Assembly (NCBI GenBank): GCA_009840595.1
Contig: VXNK01000165.1
Span: 91,321-155,320 of the forward strand
DNA from: Rhodospirillaceae bacterium
Lineage (GTDB): Bacteria > Pseudomonadota > Alphaproteobacteria > Bin65
DNA length: 64,000 nt
Direction of reading: 5' to 3'
Shown: positions 1-9,339 of the stretch, piece by piece
Numbering within the stretch: the first letter of the stretch is position 1
Layout: each line of letters begins with the position of its first letter
Program-made: the position numbers and the translations under genes
Notes under the pieces: generated by a model
What the model saw: only the letters and a program-made list of their open reading frames with translations
Databases searched by the model: none
Told to the model about the DNA's origin: nothing

Positions 1-252
1 GACACGGATGAAGCCTGCGCGCTGCAGGTCCGCCGCGGCATATGCCAGTTTCACCCCGATCCGCCGGAGAACGCCGATACCCGCCTGCGCTTCAGCAGAG
101 CCTTCCTGGAATCGACCGTCACCGGCGGCGCGGACTTTCCCGCCGGCATCGCGGCCGGCGAGGTTGCCGCCGCCGGGGATACGAACGGAATCGAGGCCTT
201 CTTCGCCCTGTTCGAAACGCCGTCGCTCGAAATCCCGATCGTCGCGCGGTAG
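1..252 (+). CDS. C-terminal fragment of alkyl/aryl-sulfatase-like protein (SCP2-like C-terminal domain), truncated by window start
   Basis: Frame 1 reads without stop to TAG at 250-252: ...LRFSRAFLESTVTGGADFPAGIAAGEVAAAGDTNGIEAFFALFETPSLEIPIVAR; resembles the C-terminal domain of BDS1-type alkylsulfatases. Confidence 0.5.
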   Translation, partial: DTDEACALQVRRGICQFHPDPPENADTRLRFSRAFLESTVTGGADFPAGIAAGEVAAAGDTNGIEAFFALFETPSLEIPIVAR

Positions 253-306
253 CGGGGCGGGTCTCGCGCCCGCGCCGGCCGCTTCCGGCCGGCCCGACGG
301 CGTTCC

Positions 307-1767
307 CTACGCCAGACCCATTTCGGCGAGGATCGGCGGCTTGACGTGGTCCCAGGGGCGCGCTGCCTCGAAACAGGCCGAAGCCCGGAGCACCGTGGGA
401 TCGTCGAGATGCCGGCCGATGATCTGCAGGCCGACCGGCAATCCGCCCTCGGTGAAGCCCGCCGGGATCGACGCCGCCGGCTGCCCGGTCATGTTGATCG
501 GGAAGGTGAAGGCCAGCCACTTGAACGGCTCGACGATCCGGTTGTCGATCTTCTCCGGCCCCTGCATGTGCACCGGAAAGGCCGGCACGGCGAGGGTCGG
601 GGTCAGCAGGATGTCGTAATTCTCCATGAAGGCGGCCATCCTGTTGGTCACCGCCTTGCGGCCCATCACGGCGTCAGTGAAATCCTCGGCAGTCCACGGC
701 CGGGTGATGAAGTCCACCAGATGCGGCGTCATTTCGTGGCCGTGTTCCTCGACCATCTTGCGCAGGCCGCGCAGGTCGGATTCGAGGGCGACCAGGCCCC
801 AGAACGACAGATAGGGATCCTCGAAGCCCGGATGGGCGATCTCGACGGTGCAGCCGAGGTCGCTTTCGAACGCCTGCGCTGCGGCATCGATGAGCGCGCG
901 TACTTCCGGATCGACGGCGGCATAGCCCCAGTCCGGACTGTAGGCGACCCGCAGGCCGGAAAGGTCGCCCTCGCAGGCCTCCAGCCAGTCGAACTCCGGC
1001 CCCGGCAGGGTATGGCGGTCGCGGGCGTCCGGGCCGGAGCCGATCACGGTCATCATCAGGGCGGCGTCGCGCACCGTGCGCGCAACCGGGCCGATATGCT
1101 CGATCGATTCCCAGGAGGAGACGCCGGGATAGCGCTCGTCCTTGGTGCCGGGCCATAGCGGCACCCGGCCCATCGACGCCTTGAGGCCGTAGGTCCCGGT
1201 CAGGCAGGAGGGGATGCGGATCGAGCCGCCGCCGTCCGACGCGATGGCGTAGGGCGTCATGCCCGTGATCGTCGAGACCACCGAGCCGGCCGACGAGCCG
1301 CCGGGCGTGAGATCGGTGTTCCACGGGTTGCGCGTCGTCTCGAACACCGGGTTGTGGCCGACCCCGGAATAGCCGAATTCCGGCACGTTGGTCTTGCCGA
1401 GAATGAGCGAGCCGGCGTCCTTCAACCGCTCGACGACGACATCGTCGACGTCCGACACATAGTCCTTGTAGGCCATGGAGCCGGACACGGTCGGATAGTC
1501 CTTCATGACGACGAGGTCCTTGATCCCGACCGGCACGCCGGCCAGCGGGCCGGCGTCCTCGCCGCGTGCGATCTTGTCCTCGACCGCCCTGGCCTGGTCG
1601 CGCATCAGGTCCGGCGTCGGCGTGCAATAGGCGTGCAGCACCGGATCGAGGGCCTCCATCCGCGCGATCGAGGCTTCCGCGACTTCGGTCGGGGAAATCG
1701 CCTTGTCGCGGACGTTCTGCGCGATCTCAAGCGCCGTCATACGGCAGATGTCGTTGCCGCTGGTCAT
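307..1767 (-). CDS. Amidase (amidase signature family)
   Basis: 486 aa; GSSAGSVVSTITGMTPYAIASDGGGSIRIPS amidase signature and upstream GIKDL Lys. Confidence 0.92.
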   Translation of the reverse strand: MTSGNDICRMTALEIAQNVRDKAISPTEVAEASIARMEALDPVLHAYCTPTPDLMRDQARAVEDKIARGEDAGPLAGVPVGIKDLVVMKDYPTVSGSMAYKDYVSDVDDVVVERLKDAGSLILGKTNVPEFGYSGVGHNPVFETTRNPWNTDLTPGGSSAGSVVSTITGMTPYAIASDGGGSIRIPSCLTGTYGLKASMGRVPLWPGTKDERYPGVSSWESIEHIGPVARTVRDAALMMTVIGSGPDARDRHTLPGPEFDWLEACEGDLSGLRVAYSPDWGYAAVDPEVRALIDAAAQAFESDLGCTVEIAHPGFEDPYLSFWGLVALESDLRGLRKMVEEHGHEMTPHLVDFITRPWTAEDFTDAVMGRKAVTNRMAAFMENYDILLTPTLAVPAFPVHMQGPEKIDNRIVEPFKWLAFTFPINMTGQPAASIPAGFTEGGLPVGLQIIGRHLDDPTVLRASACFEAARPWDHVKPPILAEMGLA

Positions 1768-1830
1768 TGCTGGCTCCTGGTTGCCTGTGTGCGGTTACGG
1801 CCCCGGACAGAGACCGGAAGGCGGAAGGGA

Positions 1831-3177
1831 CTACACCGCTTCCGCCTCCGCGCCGGTACTCTCTTCGCCGAGGTCCGCACCCATGGCGGCCGGCGCCGCC
1901 TTGGCGAGGATCACATAGACGACGAAGGACGAGACCAGGCCGGTGATGCCGAACAGGAAGGTCGGATAGCGCTCGTTCACGATGTAGCCGAGCACCACGC
2001 CGACGATGATGGCGATCACCGCGGCCCAGTTGACCGGTGCGGTGCGTTCGACCCCGAAGCCCTTCTCGCCCCGGATCACATAATAGTCGGCGATGATGGC
2101 GCCGCCGATCGGCGGGACCAGCAGGCCGATGGTGAGCAGCCAGACGACAATGTCGCTGATGAAGCCGGTCGCCGCCGCGATCAGCCCGATGATCGAGCCG
2201 AAAATGGCCGCCTTGCGCCAGTTGAAGCCCGGTATCGAGTTGGTGAAGCCCATCGCCGCGTTGTAGAGGCAGGCATCGCAGGTCGACCAGTTGCTCAGAA
2301 TCGCGAGCACGACCAACGGGATCAGCACGGCCAGGGATTTCTGGTCGAAGAAATAGACCGTGCCGGGATCCGTAATCGTCGCCGAGATCAGCGCGCCGAT
2401 GACCATGAACGGGGCGTTCGAAAACATGAAGGCGACGGCCGTGACGCCGACGGCCTGGTTGCCGGTCCGCGAATAGCGCACGATGTCGCCGGTCATGGTG
2501 CCGGAGACCGCGAAGGTCGCCCAAGCCATGCCGACGCCGGTCCAGAAAGCGAGCTTGCCGCTGCCCTCGCCTTCGAACAGCGAACCGCCCGCCGGGATCA
2601 CCCGCGTGATGAGGTAGTAGGCCGCAAAGATGACCATCGCCGGGATCGCGACCTTGCGGACCAGCGCCATCTGGCGGATGCCGAAGATCACCGGAATGGC
2701 GTAGACGATGCCGGCGATCAGCGCGATGATGCCGACCACCACCGCGCCTTCCAGACCGAAGGCGACCCGGAGGATGTCGGCGGTCAGCCATGCCTGGAAC
2801 GCATACCAGCCGGTTACCAGCAGAGCCAGAATGATGATCGGAGCGACCGCGCCCGACCCGCCGAACACATAGCGGACGGCCAGCGGGAAGTTGATGCCCC
2901 ACTTGCCGCTCGGATAACCGATCAGCGCCGAATAGACGAAAAGGATGAAGTTGCCGAGCAGGATGGCGAGGATGGCATCGACGGTTCCCAGCCCCTGCTG
3001 GATCTGGCCGCCGATAACGGCGCAGATGAAAGCGATGCCGAATCCGGACCAGACCCAGGCGGGTTCGGCAAACCCCAGCCTGTTGCCCAGGGGGACCGGT
3101 TTGGAATGAAATTCCTCGTGAACGTCGTCTTGCGAACCGAAGAATCCTGAACTCTGACTGCCCGAATCCTGCGCCAT
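1831..3177 (-). CDS. NCS1-family nucleobase/cytosine permease-like transporter
   Basis: 448 aa, about 12 hydrophobic segments, N-terminal PLGNRLGFAEPAWVWSGFGIAF typical of cytosine permease-like proteins. Confidence 0.85.
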   Translation of the reverse strand: MAQDSGSQSSGFFGSQDDVHEEFHSKPVPLGNRLGFAEPAWVWSGFGIAFICAVIGGQIQQGLGTVDAILAILLGNFILFVYSALIGYPSGKWGINFPLAVRYVFGGSGAVAPIIILALLVTGWYAFQAWLTADILRVAFGLEGAVVVGIIALIAGIVYAIPVIFGIRQMALVRKVAIPAMVIFAAYYLITRVIPAGGSLFEGEGSGKLAFWTGVGMAWATFAVSGTMTGDIVRYSRTGNQAVGVTAVAFMFSNAPFMVIGALISATITDPGTVYFFDQKSLAVLIPLVVLAILSNWSTCDACLYNAAMGFTNSIPGFNWRKAAIFGSIIGLIAAATGFISDIVVWLLTIGLLVPPIGGAIIADYYVIRGEKGFGVERTAPVNWAAVIAIIVGVVLGYIVNERYPTFLFGITGLVSSFVVYVILAKAAPAAMGADLGEESTGAEAEAV

Positions 3178-3198
3178 TTTCCCATCCCCTTTGTACCC

Positions 3199-3227
3199 GC
3201 ACTAAAAAGTGCCACTACACTTAGTGC
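3199..3227. promoter_or_regulatory. Paired palindromic motifs upstream of NCS1 permease (candidate operator)
   Basis: GCACTAA (3199-3205) and TTAGTGC (3221-3227) form an inverted repeat, with internal AGTGC and CACTTAGTG submotifs, 22 nt before the permease start. Confidence 0.4.
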
Positions 3228-3503
3228 TAATGCACGTTATCATCGATCAGACTCCTGCGCAACGCAGCGCGGGGGTGCGTGACGGCGATGGAAGCGCCCG
3301 CCTTCGGGCAAACCGTTGCAGGTCGGGCGATTGGGGGAACGGGGCGTCCTGTGGAAAACCGCGATGCCCGGCGGGGCCGTGGCAGGACAACGGCGGGGCG
3401 CCGGCGGGCATCGGCCCGCGCAGGCCGGACACGCAATAAACCGCGCGCAGCGGTGCGCTTTCGTATAGGCTGCGACAGCCGATCTCCAGACCGGGAGGTT
3501 CCG

Positions 3504-4481
3504 ATGGACGGCGCGATCCTTTCCCATGACGACCTGCGCGATGCGCCCGATCTCGACAGCCTGACCGCGCGCGCCGCCGAGCGCGGCCTGACGCCCGGCT
3601 GGATCGACCGCGACGTGCCGATCCTCTATCGCGAGCCGCATACCGCTTTCCTGCCGGCGCACTGGCGATACGAGGAGGCGAAAGCGGCGATGGACGGCGC
3701 GGCGCGGCTGATCGGCACCGATCTGGCCGAGCGGCGCAATCTGATCATGCGCAACCCGGCCCCCGGCAACGACATCGCGACCGCGCGCACCCTGATCTGC
3801 GCCTACCAGACCATCCTGCCCGGCGAGGAGGCCGCGAGCCACCGGCACGCGCCCCACGCGCTCCGCGTGATCCTGGACAGCGACGGCGCGTGGTCCATCG
3901 TCGACGGCGAGAAACATCCGATGCTGACCGGCGATATCGTGCTGACGCCGGGCGGCTCCTGGCACGGCCACGGCCACGACGGGACCGGGCAGGCCTACTG
4001 GTTTGACGGGCTGGACGTGCCGCTGGTTCACCTGCTCGAGCCGATGTATGTCGAGGGCCATCCCGACGGCATGGAACCGGTGAAGCGGGTCGTCACCGAC
4101 TCGCCTTACCGCTTCCCCATGGAGCGCACGCTGCGGGAGCTGGACGCGGCGGCGCCCGACCCGGACGGGCATTTCGGCCGGCGCATCCGCTACGAGGCGC
4201 CGCAAATGCCGACCCTGGCGATCGCCATGCACCGCATGGACGGCGGTTTCCGCGGCCGGCCCTACCGCTGCACGGCGAACAGCGTGTTCGTCGTCATGCA
4301 GGGCAGCGGCCGGTCGGTCATCGACGGCACGGCGATCGACTGGACCTACGGCGATACCTTCGTCTCACCGTCATGGAAGACGGCCGTACACAATGCGGCC
4401 GAGGATGCCGTGCTGTTCCAGATGTCGGACGAGGAACTGATGCGCTGGGCGCGCTACTGGCGTTTCGAGGCGGTGGACTGA
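3504..4481 (+). CDS. Cupin-domain ring-cleavage dioxygenase, gentisate 1,2-dioxygenase-like
   Basis: 325 aa bicupin; ASHRHAPHALRVILDSDGAW and GDIVLTPGGSWHGHGHDG motifs. Confidence 0.8.
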   Translation: MDGAILSHDDLRDAPDLDSLTARAAERGLTPGWIDRDVPILYREPHTAFLPAHWRYEEAKAAMDGAARLIGTDLAERRNLIMRNPAPGNDIATARTLICAYQTILPGEEAASHRHAPHALRVILDSDGAWSIVDGEKHPMLTGDIVLTPGGSWHGHGHDGTGQAYWFDGLDVPLVHLLEPMYVEGHPDGMEPVKRVVTDSPYRFPMERTLRELDAAAPDPDGHFGRRIRYEAPQMPTLAIAMHRMDGGFRGRPYRCTANSVFVVMQGSGRSVIDGTAIDWTYGDTFVSPSWKTAVHNAAEDAVLFQMSDEELMRWARYWRFEAVD

Positions 4482-4488
4482 GCCCGGT

Positions 4489-5451
4489 CTAATCGGCGCC
4501 GCCGGGTCGGCCCCGGCGCAGCCGGCCGAACACGCGCCCGTCGACCGCGGCGAGGCCGAGCAGGATCAGCGCCATGCCGCCCAGGGTCGCCGGCGTCAGC
4601 GCCTCGCCGAGGAACAGCGCGCCGGTACCGGCGGCGCCGACCGGCACGAGCAGGGTGACCAGCAGCAGGTTGGTCGGCCCGGCCCGCGCGAGCAGCCGGA
4701 AATAGAGAATGTAGCCGAAGGACGTGCCGAACACCGCCAGCGCGAGCAGGGCGGCCCACACGCCGGCGCTTATGGAAAAATTCCAGAAGCGGTCGGTGAC
4801 GGCGGCGACCGGCAGGACGATCAGGCTGGCGCAGGTCAGCTGGCCGGCGGCCAGGACCAGCGGCGGGACCTGCCGGAACCGGCGGCCGTAGATCGCCGCC
4901 ACGGTGTAGGACAGTGCGGCGCCCAGGGTCAGAAGCTGGCCCGTGAAGCCCAGCGTGAAACCGCCGAGCGCCTGCGGCCCGACCAGAACGACTAGCCCGG
5001 CGAGCCCGATCGACACGCCCGCAACCCGCCCGGCCGTCATGTGCTCGCCGCCCATCAGGTGGGACAGCACAACGCTGATCATCGGCGTGGTGCCGATCAG
5101 GATCGCCGTCATGCCGGTGTCGATCCATTGCTGGCCGGCGATAATCAGCGAAAAGGGCACGACGTTGTTGAGCATCGCCAAGGCGAAAAACCCCGCCCAC
5201 AGGCCCGGCTCCCGCGGCAGGCGTTGCCCGATCGCCGCCAGGAAGATCAGCAGCGCGATCGCCGCGAAACCGACCCGTGCCAGCACGACGGAAAAGACCG
5301 GCAGCTCGGACAGGCCGATTTTCTGGAACAGGTAGGACAGGCTCCACAGGCCGGACAGGCCGAGCAGCAGGCCCCAGTCGCCGGCATTCATGCGGTGCGC
5401 GCTACGCGGCGGCGGGGCATCCGGGCTTGTCGCCCCGGCAGGGTCGGTCAT
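4489..5451 (-). CDS. EamA/DMT-family transporter
   Basis: Repeated hydrophobic segments; WGLLLGLSGLWSLSYLFQKIGL start and two EamA-like halves; ATG at 5451. Confidence 0.85.
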   Translation of the reverse strand: MTDPAGATSPDAPPPRSAHRMNAGDWGLLLGLSGLWSLSYLFQKIGLSELPVFSVVLARVGFAAIALLIFLAAIGQRLPREPGLWAGFFALAMLNNVVPFSLIIAGQQWIDTGMTAILIGTTPMISVVLSHLMGGEHMTAGRVAGVSIGLAGLVVLVGPQALGGFTLGFTGQLLTLGAALSYTVAAIYGRRFRQVPPLVLAAGQLTCASLIVLPVAAVTDRFWNFSISAGVWAALLALAVFGTSFGYILYFRLLARAGPTNLLLVTLLVPVGAAGTGALFLGEALTPATLGGMALILLGLAAVDGRVFGRLRRGRPGGAD

Positions 5452-5677
5452 GTCGGCTCCTTGCAAACGGGTGCCGTTTAGCCGCGCCGGCCGGCCTGCG
5501 CCATCCGGAAACTGCGCAAGCCGGCCATGTCCGGCGCGCCCTGCCGTCGCCGCACCGGGCGCAAACGCCGTTGCCCCGCGCCCGGCTTTTCGCTTTGCTC
5601 GGCACGGCCCGTCGAATATCGTCCGGCGGATACCGCCCCGCCGATGGGCGTTCGGCAATATCGAGAGGTTCGGCCCC

Positions 5678-6616
5678 TTGCCCGTCACCCTGCGCCAGCT
5701 CCGCTACTTCCAGGCGCTTGTCGAGCACGGCTCCTTCAGCCGGGCGGCCGAGAGCGTGTTCGTCTCGCAGCCGGCGCTTTCGCTGCAGATCCGCGAACTC
5801 GAGGCTGCGCTGGGCGGGCCGCTCGTCGAACGCGAGAGCCGCGGCGTGCTTTTGACCCGGCTCGGCAAGGAGGTGCACGAGCAGACGCTGCGGGTTCTGG
5901 ACGAGACCCTGCTGCTCGAAACGATGGGAAAGCAGTATGAAGAGGGGTCGATCCGGGTCTCGGTCGGAGTCGTCTCCTCGCTCGCCCCCTATCTCCTGCC
6001 GGGCCTGCTGAAGCGCCTGAATGCCGGATCGCCCCGGCTCGAGCCCGATGTCATCGAGGCGTCCGGCCAGGATCTGGTCGCCGGTCTTCTCGCCGGGCGG
6101 CTGGACGCGGCGATCGTCTCGCTGCCGTTGGGCATGATGGAGCTTCCCGAGCAGGAGCTGTTCGAGGACCGCTTCCTGATCGCGGGCCGTGCCGACCGGC
6201 TCGATGCCCTGCGCTCGCAGGGATACGAGCCGGTCCCCGAAGACATGTCGCGCACCGATATCGGCCCGCTGCTGACGCTCGCCGACGGACATTGCATGGC
6301 CGACCAGGTCCTCGGCGCCTGTTCGATGTGGCGCCTGCAGGAAGTCCGCCGGGGTGCCGAATCCCTCGCGACGCTCGCGCGCCTCGTGGCGGCTGACGCC
6401 GGCCTCACCCTTCTTCCGGAAACCGCGGTCCTGTGCGAAGGCGCGGCGACGCCGGGCCTGAGCTTCCTCCGCTTTGCGGAGCCGGAACCGTCCCGGCGGA
6501 TCGGCCTCGCTCACCGCATCGCAGCCGACGGCCAGCGCTGGATCGATATGCTCGCCGAAGCCGCGAAGGAAGCGGGCGAGGAACTTACCCGGAAAGCCCG
6601 GGCGGAGATTAGCTGA
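5678..6616 (+). CDS. LysR-family transcriptional regulator (OxyR-like)
   Basis: TTG start; LRQLRYFQALVEHGSFSRAAESVFVSQPALSLQIRELEAALGGPLVER winged-HTH. Confidence 0.9.
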   Translation: MPVTLRQLRYFQALVEHGSFSRAAESVFVSQPALSLQIRELEAALGGPLVERESRGVLLTRLGKEVHEQTLRVLDETLLLETMGKQYEEGSIRVSVGVVSSLAPYLLPGLLKRLNAGSPRLEPDVIEASGQDLVAGLLAGRLDAAIVSLPLGMMELPEQELFEDRFLIAGRADRLDALRSQGYEPVPEDMSRTDIGPLLTLADGHCMADQVLGACSMWRLQEVRRGAESLATLARLVAADAGLTLLPETAVLCEGAATPGLSFLRFAEPEPSRRIGLAHRIAADGQRWIDMLAEAAKEAGEELTRKARAEIS

Positions 6617-6693
6617 AACGACGGCGCCGGCCGGCTGCGCCCCCGCCGCGCGCGGCCGGGCGCCGGCGCCGCGCGGAACGGGGGAACAATGCC

Positions 6694-8439
6694 ATGGCCG
6701 AAGATGCGACGGGAGGGAACGCGCGCGTCCGCTACGAACCCGATGAAACCCCGCCGGTTTCGCTGTCGCTCGGCCTCGGCGCCCAACTCGCCATGCTCAC
6801 CCTTGCCGGCGTCGTGTTGACGCCGGTGATCGTGATCCGGGCGGCCGGCGGCGCGGCGGAATTCCTGTCCTGGGCCGTCTTCGCCGCCGTCATCGTCAGC
6901 GGCGTGACGACCGTATTGCAGGCGGTGCGGCTGGGCCGCATCGGCGCCGGCTATGTCCTGCTGATGGGGACCTCGGGCGCCTTCATTTCGGTCTGTATCA
7001 CCGCGATCGCCCAGGGCGGGCCCGCCATGCTCGCGACCCTGGTCGTGATCTCGTCCCTGTTCCAGTTCGCGCTCGCGTCGCGCCTGTCCCTGTTCCGGCG
7101 CATCTTCACGCCGACCGTCGCCGGAACCGTGATCATGCTGATTCCGGTCACGGTCATGCCGATCATCTTCAAGATGCTGGGCGACGTGCCGGAGGGCGCG
7201 CCGGCCGCCGCCGCGCCGTTGTGCGCCCTCGCCGCCGTCGCCGTCATCGTCGGGATCGCCCTGAAGGCGAGAGGCCCGCTGCGGCTGTGGGCGCCGGTGA
7301 TCGGGATCGCGGTCGCCTGCGGCGTCGCCGGCACTTTCGGCATCTACGATACGGCGCGGGTCGCCGACGCGGCCTGGATCGGGCTTCCCGCCGGCGCCTG
7401 GCCGGGCTTCGATCTCGGTTTCGGCCCGGTTTTCTGGTCGCTGCTGCCGGCCTTCGTCTTCGTCACCCTGGTCGGCGCGCTCGAGACGATCGGCGATTCC
7501 GTCGGCATCCAGCATGTCTCGTGGCGCAAGCCCCGGGCGGCGGATTTCCGTGCCGTACAGGGCGCGGTGACGGCCGACGGCGTCGGCAACCTGCTGTCCG
7601 GCCTGGCCGGCACGGTCCCCAACACGACCTATTCGACCAGCATTGCGGTCACCGAACTGACGGGGGTCGGCGCCCGTTCCGTCGGCATGGCGGCTGGCGC
7701 GATCTTCATCGTCCTCGCCTTCTCTCCCAAGGCGCTCGCCGTCGTCCTGGCGATCCCGAACCCCGTCGCCGCGGCCTATGTCACCGTTCTTCTGGCCATG
7801 CTGTTCGTCCTGGGCATGAAGATCGTCGTCCAGGACGGCCTCGACTACCGCAAGGGGCTGATCGCGGGGGTGTCCTTCTGGGCCGGCGTCGGCTTCCAGA
7901 ATGGCGTGATCTTCCCGGAAATTTTCGCGGAGTTCGCCGGCGGCATCCTGCAGAACGGCATGACGGCGGGCGGCCTGGTCGCCCTTCTCCTCACCCTGTT
8001 CGTGGAGGCCGCCAAGCCGCGGCCGAAGCGGATCGAACTGCCGTTCGCCGCAGCCGGCCTGCCCAAGTTGCGCGAATTCCTCGCCGATTTCGCCGCGCGC
8101 AGCGGCTGGGACGACAGGATGGTCGACCGGCTCGACACGGCCGGGGAGGAAACGGTACTCACGCTGCTGGAACGCGAGGAAGGACGGGCAAATGAAACGC
8201 CGCGGCGCCTGTTCCTCGTTGCCCACAAGGAGGAAGGAGAGGCCGTTCTCGAATTCCTCGCCGGGACGGGCGACGAAAACCTGCAGGACCGGATCGCGCT
8301 GCTCGGCGAGCAGGCTGCCGGGCCGCCGCCGGAACAGGAGTTCTCGCTACGCCTCCTGCGCCACGTCGCGTCGTCGGTCCATCACCAGCAATATCACGAT
8401 ACCGACATCCTGACCGTACGGGTCAGGGCGCCGGGGTGA
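6694..8439 (+). CDS. NCS2-family (xanthine/uracil permease) transporter with C-terminal cytoplasmic extension
   Basis: 581 aa; SVGIQHVSWRKPRAADFRAVQGAVTADGVGNLLSGLAGTVPNTTYSTSIAVTELTGV signature. Confidence 0.88.
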   Translation: MAEDATGGNARVRYEPDETPPVSLSLGLGAQLAMLTLAGVVLTPVIVIRAAGGAAEFLSWAVFAAVIVSGVTTVLQAVRLGRIGAGYVLLMGTSGAFISVCITAIAQGGPAMLATLVVISSLFQFALASRLSLFRRIFTPTVAGTVIMLIPVTVMPIIFKMLGDVPEGAPAAAAPLCALAAVAVIVGIALKARGPLRLWAPVIGIAVACGVAGTFGIYDTARVADAAWIGLPAGAWPGFDLGFGPVFWSLLPAFVFVTLVGALETIGDSVGIQHVSWRKPRAADFRAVQGAVTADGVGNLLSGLAGTVPNTTYSTSIAVTELTGVGARSVGMAAGAIFIVLAFSPKALAVVLAIPNPVAAAYVTVLLAMLFVLGMKIVVQDGLDYRKGLIAGVSFWAGVGFQNGVIFPEIFAEFAGGILQNGMTAGGLVALLLTLFVEAAKPRPKRIELPFAAAGLPKLREFLADFAARSGWDDRMVDRLDTAGEETVLTLLEREEGRANETPRRLFLVAHKEEGEAVLEFLAGTGDENLQDRIALLGEQAAGPPPEQEFSLRLLRHVASSVHHQQYHDTDILTVRVRAPG

Positions 8440-8525
8440 GGGGCGAGCCGGCGAATCGCGTGACCTCATGTCGATGCCAAGGTTGGGAATGATCGGCCGA
8501 TTATGTTCGGAGGCAGGACCGAAAT

Positions 8526-9296
8526 ATGAAGATCGCAAATGTAACCCTGAACGGCATGAATAAGTATGGGTCGAGGCTCTCCTGTTGGCTGTCGGATAGA
8601 TGTCGGGACCGGCGCAGGCGTCCGGACATCGTCACGCTCCAGAAAATCGGTTCGAAAAAGCGATTCCCGAAAGAAACTTTCTGCGACATCGGCTACGAGT
8701 GCTGGCTTCGCGACCACGAAAAACATTACCGCGGTGTCGCCGTATTGGCTCACCGCGACTTCTTGAGCCGTCCTGGCCTGCCGCCGCCGGAGGAACTGCA
8801 CTGCAAGTTGCCGGGTGCCGCCCAAAATGAAGCGCGGTTTCTCACCGTTCGCATCGGCAACGTCTTGATCTCTTCGATCTATGCCCCGGTTTGCAAACCT
8901 ACAATCGCGCCGACGGTCGATTGGCTGGACTGTCTGCGGGACCATGTCGAAAAAGAAGGCTATGCCAAGCGCGCCAGTCTCCTGTGCGGCGACTTCAACG
9001 TGCCGAAAATCGACGACAAATCGAACGGAAAGCTAAAGCGTGCGCTGAAAGAGTTGAAGGGCCTCGGGTTTTGCGATCTCTACCGCAAAGCGCATCCTTG
9101 TGTAACCGGCAATCCAGGTTGCACTTGGGGATACCGCGAGGGAGATGGAACGAAAGGCGCCAGCCGGCTCCACCTAATCCTTGCGAGCGAGAGCTTGGCT
9201 CGGCGTTGCCGGAAAATATGGTTGGATGGCAGCCCGAATCTGTGGCCCCGTCCGGACGCCCCGCCCCTCGTCGCGGAATTGGACGTCGAAGTGTGA
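8526..9296 (+). CDS. Endonuclease/exonuclease/phosphatase-fold protein with altered catalytic motifs
   Basis: 256 aa; GVAVLAHRD and LLCGDFNVPKID EEP motifs, but LQK instead of LQE and no terminal SDH. Confidence 0.65.
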   Translation: MKIANVTLNGMNKYGSRLSCWLSDRCRDRRRRPDIVTLQKIGSKKRFPKETFCDIGYECWLRDHEKHYRGVAVLAHRDFLSRPGLPPPEELHCKLPGAAQNEARFLTVRIGNVLISSIYAPVCKPTIAPTVDWLDCLRDHVEKEGYAKRASLLCGDFNVPKIDDKSNGKLKRALKELKGLGFCDLYRKAHPCVTGNPGCTWGYREGDGTKGASRLHLILASESLARRCRKIWLDGSPNLWPRPDAPPLVAELDVEV

Positions 9297-9339
9297 ACGC
9301 TGCGGCTCGGTAGACCGGCCGCGGGGCGGTCGGCGCCGG

